Shown here in pieces: positions 54,963 to 61,866 of a DNA stretch of 64,000 nucleotides. The stretch lies in the NCBI RefSeq assembly GCF_001513975.1, contig NZ_KQ947988.1, positions 372,001 to 436,000 of the forward strand, read 5' to 3'. The notes beneath the pieces are model-generated. The model did no database searches. It was not told the origin of the DNA and saw only the letters and a program-made list of their open reading frames with translations. Position numbers and translations under genes: made by a program. Origin of the DNA: Streptomyces curacoi. GTDB lineage: Bacteria > Actinomycetota > Actinomycetes > Streptomycetales > Streptomycetaceae. The first letter of the stretch is position 1; each line of letters opens with the position of its first letter.

Positions 54963-55811
54963 TCAGCTCAACAGATCCGGCTCACTCCGACTGACGTCCT
55001 GCCACAACGGCTGGTAGTTGATCCACGCCACCAGATCCCCGCCCAACTGCTCCCGCGTGGCCACCGCCAGCCGATGCTCGATGAGCACCGGACGCCCCGC
55101 CGCCCTGGCCGTGAGCTGCACCTGGCAGGACCGTTCCATCGACAGGAACCACCAGGCCGCCGCGTCCACCGAGTCACCGACGGTCAGCAGCCCGTGGTTG
55201 CGCAGGACGAGCGCCTTGCGGGAGCCGAGCGCCGCCGCGATCCGCTGGCCCTCCGTGGCGTCGACGGCCACCCCGGAGTAGGCGTCGTAGAGCGCGTGAT
55301 CCTCGTAGAAGGCGCAGCTCTCCTGGGTGATCGGGTCGAGCAGTTCCCCCAGCGCCGCGAGCGCCCGCCCGTGCACCGAGTGGCAGTGGGCGACCGCGAC
55401 GACGTCCGGGCGGGCGGCGTGGACCTGGGAGTGCACGGTGAAGGCCGCCTGGTTCACGTGGTAACGGCCGTCGATCACCTGCCCCTCGGAGTTGGCGAGG
55501 ACCAGGTCGCTGACGGTGACGTGCCTGAAGGGCATCCCGAACGGGTTGACCCAGAAGCAGTCGGTGAACTCGGGATCGCGCGCGGTGATGTGGCCCGAGA
55601 CCCCGTCCTCGAACCCGAGCCGCCCGAAGATCCGCAACGCCCCCGCGAGCCGCTCCTTACGGTGGCGCCGCTCGTCGTCGACCGACTCGTGCATCGGCGG
55701 CATGGCGAACTGCAACTGGTCCGTGGGCAGCGGGAGAGGCGGCACGGGACCGGCGGCCCCAGAAGCCCCATGCGTCCCGTGGGCCCCGCTTGCCCCCTGG
55801 GTCCCGTGCAT
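54963..55811 (-). CDS. Class II aldolase/adducin family protein
   Basis: 282 residues. The aldolase II fold has the zinc-binding histidines in VVAVAHCHSVHGRALAALGE (HxH) and ALVLRNHGLLTVGDSVDAA, and the phosphate-binding GHITARDPEFTDCFWVNPFG. The acidic residue needed for catalysis may lie in ITQESCAFYEDH. The substrate is unknown: family members act on fuculose-phosphate, ribulose-phosphate or methylthioribulose-phosphate, and some streptomycete members lack known partners. ATG at 55811 has GGGAGGACTTG upstream. It is divergent from the PPOX gene across a palindromic site. Confidence 0.92.
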   Translation of the reverse strand: MHGTQGASGAHGTHGASGAAGPVPPLPLPTDQLQFAMPPMHESVDDERRHRKERLAGALRIFGRLGFEDGVSGHITARDPEFTDCFWVNPFGMPFRHVTVSDLVLANSEGQVIDGRYHVNQAAFTVHSQVHAARPDVVAVAHCHSVHGRALAALGELLDPITQESCAFYEDHALYDAYSGVAVDATEGQRIAAALGSRKALVLRNHGLLTVGDSVDAAAWWFLSMERSCQVQLTARAAGRPVLIEHRLAVATREQLGGDLVAWINYQPLWQDVSRSEPDLLS

Positions 55812-55908
55812 CAAGTCCTCCCGCAACGCACTGGCTCGTCCCTACGGGGCGGAAGCTACCCGCGGTCAGCGCAGGAGAACAGAGACGTTCGGTGAAGATG
55901 ACGCCGCC

Positions 55909-55933
55909 ATACCCGACAGCGGATGTCGGGTAT
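55909..55933. promoter_or_regulatory. Perfect palindrome between aldolase and PPOX genes
   Basis: ATACCCGACA-GCGGA-TGTCGGGTAT, 10-base arms with a 5-base spacer. It lies 19 bases before the PPOX ATG and 98 bases upstream of the aldolase start, an operator-like position that could control one or both genes. Confidence 0.6.
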
Positions 55934-55951
55934 CGGCGCGACACTCCCCGT

Positions 55952-56437
55952 ATGACCAAGCACACCGCAGCGAACTGGGCTGCTTTCACCGACGCGGAAC
56001 CGGAGCTCGCCCGCATCACGGAGGAGCGTTTCGGCGCCTTCACGCACCACGTCCTCGCCACCCTCCGCAAGGACGGCTCCCCTCGCACCACCGGACTGGA
56101 GGTCCGCTTCCTGAACGGCGAGCTGTGGCTCGGCATGATGCCGGACTCGCTCAAGGCCCTCGACCTGCGCCGCGACCCCCGCTTCGCGCTCCAGGCGAAC
56201 CCCGGGGAGGGCACCGGCATGGGCGGCGGGGACGTCCGGATCAGCGGGCGGGCGATCGAGGTCGAGGACGCCGAGACGAAGAAGGCGTACACGCAAGAGG
56301 TGGAACCGCCGGAGCCGTTCCACCTCTTCCGCACCGAGCTGACGGAGGTCGTACGGACCTACGTCGAGGACGACACGTATCTGGTCGTCCAGGTCTGGAG
56401 GCCCGGAGAGCCGGTGCGCACTCTCAAGCGGACCTGA
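55952..56437 (+). CDS. PPOX-class flavin- or F420-binding protein
   Basis: 161 residues. It has the split-barrel fold of the pyridoxamine-phosphate-oxidase-like family: HHVLATLRKDGSPRTTGLEV, LWLGMMPDSLKALDLRRDPR and DVRISGRAIEVEDAE, typical of actinobacterial PPOX class probable F420-dependent proteins. Cofactor and substrate cannot be told from sequence alone. The ATG is 19 bases after a perfect palindrome, so expression may be repressor-controlled. It converges on guaA with only 11 bases between stops. Confidence 0.88.
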   Translation: MTKHTAANWAAFTDAEPELARITEERFGAFTHHVLATLRKDGSPRTTGLEVRFLNGELWLGMMPDSLKALDLRRDPRFALQANPGEGTGMGGGDVRISGRAIEVEDAETKKAYTQEVEPPEPFHLFRTELTEVVRTYVEDDTYLVVQVWRPGEPVRTLKRT

Positions 56438-56450
56438 GCCTCAAAGGCTC
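56436..56450. terminator. Small hairpin at the junction of PPOX and guaA stops
   Basis: GAGCCT-CAA-AGGCTC, 6-base stem overlapping both stop codons. Small, so only a weak terminator. Confidence 0.4.
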
Positions 56451-58029
56451 ACTCCCACTCGATGGTGCCCGGGGGCTTGCTGGTCACGTCGAGGACGACG
56501 CGGTTGACGTCCCGTACCTCGTTGGTGATCCGGGTGGAGATCCGCGCGAGGACGTCGTACGGCAGCCGCGACCAGTCGGCGGTCATCGCGTCCTCGGAGG
56601 AGACGGGCCGCAGGACGATCGGGTGGCCGTAGGTGCGGCCGTCGCCCTGGACGCCGACGGACCGGACGTCCGCGAGCAGGACCACCGGGCACTGCCAGAT
56701 GTCCCGGTCGAGGCCGGCCGCCGTGAGCTCCTCGCGGGCGATGGCGTCGGCCTCGCGCAGCAGGTCCAGGCGCTCCTTGGTGACCTCGCCGACGATGCGG
56801 ATGCCGAGGCCGGGGCCCGGGAACGGCTGGCGCTGGACGATCTCCTCCGGCAGACCGAGCTCCTGGCCGACCATCCGGACCTCGTCCTTGAAGAGCTTGC
56901 GCAGCGGCTCGATCAGCTTGAACTCAAGGTCTTCCGGAAGCCCGCCGACGTTGTGGTGGGACTTGATGTTGGCGGTGCCGGTGCCGCCACCGGACTCGAC
57001 CACATCCGGGTAGAGGGTGCCCTGGACGAGGAACTCCACCGCCGGACCCTCGTCCGCGATGATCTCGGCCTGGGCCTGCTCGAAGACCCGGATGAACTCG
57101 CGGCCGATGACCTTCCGCTTCTCCTCGGGGTCGCTGACCCCGGCGAGCGCCTTGAGGAACCGCTCCTCGGCGTCCACGACCTTCAGCTGGACGCCGGTCG
57201 CGGCCACGAAGTCCTTCTCGACCTGCTCGGTCTCGCCCTTGCGCATCAGACCGTGGTCGACGTAGACGCAGGTCAGCTGGGAGCCGATGGCCTTCTGCAC
57301 GAGCGCGGCGGCCACCGCGGAGTCCACGCCGCCGGACAGACCGCAGATGGCGCGCTTGTCGCCGACCAGCTCGCGGATCGCGGCGACCTGCTCCTCGATG
57401 ACGTTGCCGGTGGTCCAGTTCGGCTTGAGGCCCGCGCCCCGGTACAGGAAGTGCTCCAGCACCTGCTGGCCGTGCGTGGAGTGCATGACCTCGGGGTGGT
57501 ACTGGACGCCGTACAGCTTCTTCTCGTCGTTCTCGAAGGCGGCGACCGGGACGACGTCCGTGGAGGCCGTGACGGAGAAGCCCTCGGGGGCGGCGGAGCA
57601 CGCGTCGCCGTGCGACATCCACACGTGCTGCTCGGCCGGGGTGCCCTCGAAGAGGGTGGACGACGACTTCGAGACATGCAGATCGGTACGGCCGTACTCG
57701 CGCGCACCGGTGTTGTCGACCGTCCCGCCCAGGCTCTGCGCCATGAGCTGGAAGCCGTAGCACATGCCGAAGACGGGGACGCCGGCCTCGAAGATCGCGC
57801 GGTCGAGGCGGGGGGCGCCCTCCTCGTACACGGACGAGGGGCCGCCGGAGAGGATGATCGCCGCCGGGTTCTTGGCGAGCATCTCCTGGACCGGCATGGT
57901 GCTCGGCACGATCTCGCTGTAGACCCGGGCCTCGCGGACGCGACGGGCGATGAGCTGGGCGTACTGCGCGCCGAAGTCGACGACCAGGACGGTGTCGGGG
58001 GCGGCGGCAGCGGGGGTCGCTGGTGACAC
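56449..58029 (-). CDS. guaA: GMP synthase (glutamine-hydrolysing)
   Basis: 526 residues. It converts XMP, glutamine and ATP to GMP. The N-terminal class I glutamine amidotransferase domain starts TVLVVDFGAQYAQLIARRVR and has the catalytic Cys in VFGMCYGFQLMAQSLGG and His in VQYHPEVMHS. The ATP-pyrophosphatase loop is CGLSGGVDSAVAAALVQ, and the C-terminal dimerisation domain includes RQPFPGPGLGIRI and SKPPGTIEWE. Start is the GTG at 58029 with GGAAGG upstream; a longer frame begins 20 codons earlier but lacks support. Confidence 0.98.
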   Translation of the reverse strand: MSPATPAAAAPDTVLVVDFGAQYAQLIARRVREARVYSEIVPSTMPVQEMLAKNPAAIILSGGPSSVYEEGAPRLDRAIFEAGVPVFGMCYGFQLMAQSLGGTVDNTGAREYGRTDLHVSKSSSTLFEGTPAEQHVWMSHGDACSAAPEGFSVTASTDVVPVAAFENDEKKLYGVQYHPEVMHSTHGQQVLEHFLYRGAGLKPNWTTGNVIEEQVAAIRELVGDKRAICGLSGGVDSAVAAALVQKAIGSQLTCVYVDHGLMRKGETEQVEKDFVAATGVQLKVVDAEERFLKALAGVSDPEEKRKVIGREFIRVFEQAQAEIIADEGPAVEFLVQGTLYPDVVESGGGTGTANIKSHHNVGGLPEDLEFKLIEPLRKLFKDEVRMVGQELGLPEEIVQRQPFPGPGLGIRIVGEVTKERLDLLREADAIAREELTAAGLDRDIWQCPVVLLADVRSVGVQGDGRTYGHPIVLRPVSSEDAMTADWSRLPYDVLARISTRITNEVRDVNRVVLDVTSKPPGTIEWE

Positions 58030-58140
58030 GGGAGCCTTCCGGCGGTGGGGCGGGGTCTCTGTGCTGGCCAATTCTACCGGGGTGGCCACGGGTGACCTCC
58101 CGTCCCGGAAGGAGAGCCCCGTCTCACCATGCGAACCGGC

Positions 58141-58169
58141 TTGGACCCGGCACCCTCCCCCGGCATACT
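58141..58169 (+). promoter_or_regulatory. Promoter of the chorismate mutase attenuator
   Basis: TTGGAC (58141-58146), 17 bases, CATACT (58164-58169). The leader-peptide ATG starts 7 bases downstream, so the transcript would be leaderless. Confidence 0.6.
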
Positions 58170-58175
58170 GGCCCC

Positions 58176-58247
58176 ATGCTCACGCACCCGACCTTCCTCT
58201 TTACCTATGGCACCCGGCCCGCCGGCTGCCATGGTCGTGCTGCTTGA
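58176..58247 (+). CDS. Leader peptide of an aromatic amino acid attenuator (23 residues)
   Basis: The frame MLTHPTFLFTYGTRPAGC... ends 21 bases before a strong terminator hairpin and 111 bases before chorismate mutase. It contains Phe-Leu-Phe-Thr-Tyr, and two of those aromatic codons are TTT and TAT, which are rare in such high-GC DNA. That is the expected signature of a peptide whose translation measures charged tRNA-Phe and tRNA-Tyr. It has no ribosome-binding site, fitting leaderless translation from the promoter at 58141. It sits between guaA and the mutase gene. Confidence 0.65.
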   Translation: MLTHPTFLFTYGTRPAGCHGRAA

Positions 58248-58267
58248 GCAACTGACAAGCGACTTCC

Positions 58268-58302
58268 CAGGCGCCCCGGGCCGACAAGGTCCGGGGCGCC
58301 TG
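58268..58302 (+). terminator. Attenuator hairpin upstream of chorismate mutase
   Basis: Perfect stem CAGGCGCCCCGG / CCGGGGCGCCTG around an 11-base loop, followed by TCGTTTCC, downstream of the leader stop and 57 bases upstream of the structural gene. It is best explained as a conditional terminator. Confidence 0.7.
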
Positions 58303-58358
58303 TCGTTTCCGGATCCTGTCGCTCCGGGGCACCTCCCCCATCCACGAGGAGCCCCGAA

Positions 58359-58649
58359 ATGACCGCCACGACCGCCATCGACGTGACCGGCGCCCGCACC
58401 ACCGAGGCCGCGGACGTGATCACCGGCGCCCGCGAACGCATCGACGCCCTGGACGACCGGATCATCGGGCTGATCCAGGAACGTATGGCTGTCTCGGCCG
58501 TCATCCAGGAGGCGCGGATCAACTCCGGCGGCCGCCGGGTGAACCTCTCCCGCGAGATGGAGGTCCTCACCCACTACAGCGAGGCGCTGGGCAAGCCGGG
58601 CACGTCCCTCGCCATGACGCTCCTCGAACTGTGCCGCGGTCGCATCTGA
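58359..58649 (+). CDS. Chorismate mutase, AroQ class
   Basis: 96 residues, all-helical: TGARERIDALDDRIIGLIQE, RMAVSAVIQEARINSGGRRV, NLSREMEVLTHYSEALGKPG. The pattern R..ID.LD..I..L...R follows the AroQ-type mutases, with catalytic Arg/Lys residues in ARERIDALDD and RMAVS. It converts chorismate to prephenate, the branch step to phenylalanine and tyrosine. It is encoded behind a leader peptide and attenuator. GAGGAGCCCCGAA precedes the ATG at 58359. Confidence 0.93.
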   Translation: MTATTAIDVTGARTTEAADVITGARERIDALDDRIIGLIQERMAVSAVIQEARINSGGRRVNLSREMEVLTHYSEALGKPGTSLAMTLLELCRGRI

Positions 58650-59145
58650 ATTCGAACCCCTTCTCACCCGTACGGCGCGTGACGCCTCCCGCACCCCTTC
58701 GTTGGTACCGGTGTCCGTGCCAGCCAGGGGCGGGCCCGAAAGAACCACGCGTGGCTCGCTGGAGCGATGAGACGTACGGATCGTGCCGCACGTCGTGGGA
58801 CCTCGCTCCAGGAAGTGACCGGACGGCAGGGGACAGCAGCCCGGTCACCCAAGAGAACGGCCGGCTCCGGGGACGCCCGGGGCCGGCCGGCGGAAAGTGC
58901 GAGAAGGTCTGAGAAGCACAAGAAGGCGTACAAGCCTGGGTCAAGCGGTTGCGGTGGTCGCGACCATCCAGCACGATGCGTAGCAAGCCCCGAAGTCCCG
59001 CTCCACGACGTCCCACCACAGACAACTGCATGTTCGTCCGGCTGTGCGCTGTCGCACTGCCAGAGGTCGAGACCACATCAGCGGCGCAATCCCCCGGCGC
59101 CGCTTCCCAGGCACCGATGCTGCCCTGACGTCGGTGCTGACGAAA
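58650..59145. other. Intergenic region after chorismate mutase
   Basis: About 500 bases without a supported gene. Reading frames here lack ribosome-binding sites and family features. A few dyads are present (for example CGGCCGGCTCCGGGGACGCC region), and no tRNA-like cloverleaf was found. Confidence 0.5.
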
Positions 59146-59180
59146 GAAGGGCCCCGCGGCTCCGTCCCGCGGGGCTCTTC
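59146..59180 (-). terminator. Hairpin downstream of the membrane protein gene at 59202
   Basis: GAAGGGCCCCGCGG pairs with CCGCGGGGCTCTTC (one mismatch) around CTCCGTC, 22 bases beyond the stop. Confidence 0.8.
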
Positions 59181-59201
59181 TCATGCCGGTCGACCGTCCG
59201 C

Positions 59202-60431
59202 TCAGGTCCGCGAGACGGTGCCGCACTCCTCGCCGGCCCCGTCCAGCCCCCTGCTGCGGTCGTACGGATCGACCGCCTCGCCGGAGGGCCGGCGGTCGGC
59301 GTACAGATCGGCCCGGAACATCGGCTGGATGCGCCCGTCGCCGTCCCGGCAGTTGTCGTTGGAGATCTCGGCGTTGAGGTCATGAACCCAGATGTGCCCC
59401 TCGGTTGCCTGGAACTTGACGGGATCCGGGACATTCACCTCGACGATCCGGCGGACGATCGTACGGACCACCTCCTTGCCGCCTCCGGCCCTGGCCAGCG
59501 GATACACGAAGGTGTAATCAGCCCGGATCAGCGCCTGTCCGGCGGTGCCACCGGGTTCGACGGTCATACGGCCGCGGACCCTCACGTCAGGGCCGACGAG
59601 CTCGACCCGGTCGGGGTCGAAGCGGGTGAAGGTCCACGTGGGGTCGTTTTCCACCGTGGGGCGACGAAGCCCGGCGCGCAGCTCGGACAGGTAGTCCTTC
59701 TGCAGCGGGTCGATGAGTGCCAGCGCCTTCTTCGGTTGGGCGCCGTTCAACACCTCGCGGTCGAGGTTCGAGGCGACCAGGAAGTCCTTGGTCAGCCGCA
59801 GGGCCGTCTCGATCCGCGCGGCCGAGACACCGGCGACGGCCTTGGCCTTCGGCACCTCGATGGCGTCGGCGCCGGCGGCCCAGCGCTGGGCCGGGGAGCC
59901 GGTGAACGGCCGCTTGCGCGTGGGCAGACCGGTGGTGCCGGCGGGCGCGCCGCTGGGCCGGCCCGTCTCCGGAGCCAGCGGCGACGCCGACGCCGCGGCC
60001 GCCTCGGGCGCCGCACCTCCGGGCAGCCAGGACAGCGCGGCGGAGGGATTGAGGGCGATCACGGCCACCGCGACGGCCAGCAGCACGCCGAGCGCGCTCC
60101 ACACGGTCCGTCGCCGCGAGCCCCGGCCGTTCATCTCCTGCCAGGCGGGGCCGGTACGCCACCCTTGCGGCTGCCACTGCCCGGCGGGCGCCTTCTTCCT
60201 CCCCCAACGGCGTTCGGCGCGCGACTTCCGGGCCTCCGCCTCGTCCAGCGCGCGCAGCCGTTCCGCCACCATCCGGGCCCGTGCGGACGGCTCCTTCGGG
60301 GCCGAGGCGGCGTCGCGCTCGGCATCCTGGACGAACTTCTCCCAAGCGTCGTCCGGAATGGGTGAACTCTCGGGCAGTGGGCCCTTGAGCTCGGCTTCCG
60401 GTCTGGGCTCTTCGGACGGCTTGTCGGCCAC
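59202..60431 (-). CDS. Single-pass membrane protein with extracytoplasmic domain, function unknown
   Basis: 409 residues from a GTG (VADKPSEEPRPEAELK) with GAGAGGAAG upstream. The first 105 residues are cytoplasmic, acidic then Arg-rich (ARARMVAERLRALDEAEARK, SRAERRWGRKKAPAGQWQPQ). One transmembrane helix (TVWSALGVLLAVAVAVIALN) follows. The outer 270 residues include RRPTVENDPTWTFTRFDPDR, VELVGPDVRVRGRMTVEPGG and a C-terminal domain with NCRDGDGRIQPMFRADLYAD and a closing GEECGTVSRT. Two cysteines could pair. No catalytic residues are evident. Confidence 0.85.
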   Translation of the reverse strand: MADKPSEEPRPEAELKGPLPESSPIPDDAWEKFVQDAERDAASAPKEPSARARMVAERLRALDEAEARKSRAERRWGRKKAPAGQWQPQGWRTGPAWQEMNGRGSRRRTVWSALGVLLAVAVAVIALNPSAALSWLPGGAAPEAAAASASPLAPETGRPSGAPAGTTGLPTRKRPFTGSPAQRWAAGADAIEVPKAKAVAGVSAARIETALRLTKDFLVASNLDREVLNGAQPKKALALIDPLQKDYLSELRAGLRRPTVENDPTWTFTRFDPDRVELVGPDVRVRGRMTVEPGGTAGQALIRADYTFVYPLARAGGGKEVVRTIVRRIVEVNVPDPVKFQATEGHIWVHDLNAEISNDNCRDGDGRIQPMFRADLYADRRPSGEAVDPYDRSRGLDGAGEECGTVSRT

Positions 60432-60678
60432 GGTGCTGCGCGCTTCCTCTCCAGGGGCTGTGGGCCGGCTGAGCGTACGTCAGTTGGGAGGCGCGGAGCG
60501 GAAGTTCATGCGATGTGATGTAGGCCACATAAGAAACCTGTTAGTGACGGCACAACCATTCACAGCGGTCACCGATCAAACCGTGCGAACCAAGGGCCAC
60601 ACCCGCGCCCCACACGCGGAGGCCTCCCTCTATACGCGTGTTGCGTCGTCGCAGCACTCCGGACTTTCTGAGGTCTTC

Positions 60679-61731
60679 ATGAAGCTTCGCCGTGCCCTGG
60701 CCGCCGCAGCCACGACGGCTGTCATAGCACCGATCGCGCTGCTGTCCGCGCCGGCCGCGTTCGCCACGGACGAGACGTCGACGCCGACAGCGTCGGAGAG
60801 CACGCCGGCGGCGGAGGAGAGCACTCCCGCGGCCGAGGAGACCACACCCGCGGCCGAGGAGTCGACCCCGGCCGCCGAAGAGAGCACGCCGGCGGCGGAG
60901 GAGAGCACTCCCGCGGCCGAGGAGAGCACGCCCGCCGCCGAGGAGTCGACCCCGGCCGCCGAAGAGAGCACGCCCGCCCCGGAGGAGAGCACCCCCGAGG
61001 AGGAGGAGCCGCTTCCGTACTGTGAGGAAGTCGACGAAGACTTCGCCGAAGAAGCACTGGACGTGCAGGTCAGCGCCCTGCCCGGCAAGATCGTGGCGGG
61101 CAGCGGCTGGCACTCCTTCTCCCTGAAGGTCACCAACACCTCCGACGTCACGCTCAAGGACGTCGCCTTCTACGCGGAGGTGGAGAGCACCAAGTACTGG
61201 GAGACCTGGAAGCCGACTCTCAGCCCGTACGTGGACCTCCAGTTCCGCAACCCGACCACGAACGCCTGGGAGGGCATCGAGGACGAGGACGGTCTGGCCG
61301 GTGGCTACTTCTGGGGCACCGACATGATGAAGCCCAACGACTTCAACAAGATCGACCTGCGGGTGAACATCCACAAGAACGCCCCGGCCGGCGAGGCCTA
61401 CCACTTCGGCACCGGTGCGTACATCGACAACATCAACGGCGAGGACTGCATCGCCGAGGGCTTCGGCGACGGCTGGTTCTTCGACGTCCTGCCCGCCGGC
61501 TCGTCGAACGAGAACCCGGGCCAGGCCAAGCCGGGCGCGGAGAAGCCCTCGTCCGGTTCCCCGGAGAAGCCGCAGGGCGGCGTCAGCGAGCAGCCCGTGA
61601 CCGGCAGCCTCGCGCAGACCGGTTCCAGCTCCGTGCTGCCGACCATCGGTCTCGTCGGTGGTGCCGCCGTCGTCGCCGGCGTCGGCGCGGTGTTCGCCGT
61701 GCGTCGTCGTAAGGCCGGCGCCGAGGCGTGA
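60679..61731 (+). CDS. Cell-wall-anchored surface protein with ESTPAAE repeats and LAQTG sorting signal
   Basis: 350 residues. Signal peptide MKLRRALAAAATTAVIAPIA to AFA (about residue 29). Then a run of about ten 7-residue ESTPAAE units, encoded by a 21-base repeat, forming an extended acidic stalk. The folded part (about 112-270, DVQVSALPGKIVAGSGWHSF, VTNTSDVTLKDVAFYAEVES, GYFWGTDMMKPNDFNKIDLR) is beta-rich. The C-terminus has LAQTG, a hydrophobic helix (LPTIGLVGGAAVVAGVGAVF) and VRRRKAG. LAxTG is the class E sortase motif used for chaplins and similar Streptomyces proteins. Confidence 0.93.
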   Translation: MKLRRALAAAATTAVIAPIALLSAPAAFATDETSTPTASESTPAAEESTPAAEETTPAAEESTPAAEESTPAAEESTPAAEESTPAAEESTPAAEESTPAPEESTPEEEEPLPYCEEVDEDFAEEALDVQVSALPGKIVAGSGWHSFSLKVTNTSDVTLKDVAFYAEVESTKYWETWKPTLSPYVDLQFRNPTTNAWEGIEDEDGLAGGYFWGTDMMKPNDFNKIDLRVNIHKNAPAGEAYHFGTGAYIDNINGEDCIAEGFGDGWFFDVLPAGSSNENPGQAKPGAEKPSSGSPEKPQGGVSEQPVTGSLAQTGSSSVLPTIGLVGGAAVVAGVGAVFAVRRRKAGAEA

Positions 61732-61780
61732 GCGCCCCGGTAAGAACCAGCAGTGAGCAGTAGCGAGGCTCACCGCAAGA

Positions 61781-61824
61781 CGGAGAAGGACCCGCACTCG
61801 GAGGGGGGTGCGGGTCCTTCTCCG
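61781..61824 (+). terminator. Strong terminator after the LAQTG surface protein gene
   Basis: CGGAGAAGGACCCGCAC pairs with GTGCGGGTCCTTCTCCG around TCGGAGGGGG. A perfect 17-base stem that can also serve the convergent oxidoreductase gene. Confidence 0.9.
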
Positions 61825-61866
61825 TGCTGGAGCGGTGGAGCGCTGGAAGGCTTGCTTACCGGCCGC

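Noticed and set aside
58650..59145. Possible gene in the gap after chorismate mutase
   Set aside because: Frames have no ribosome-binding site, no family features and conflicting codon patterns.
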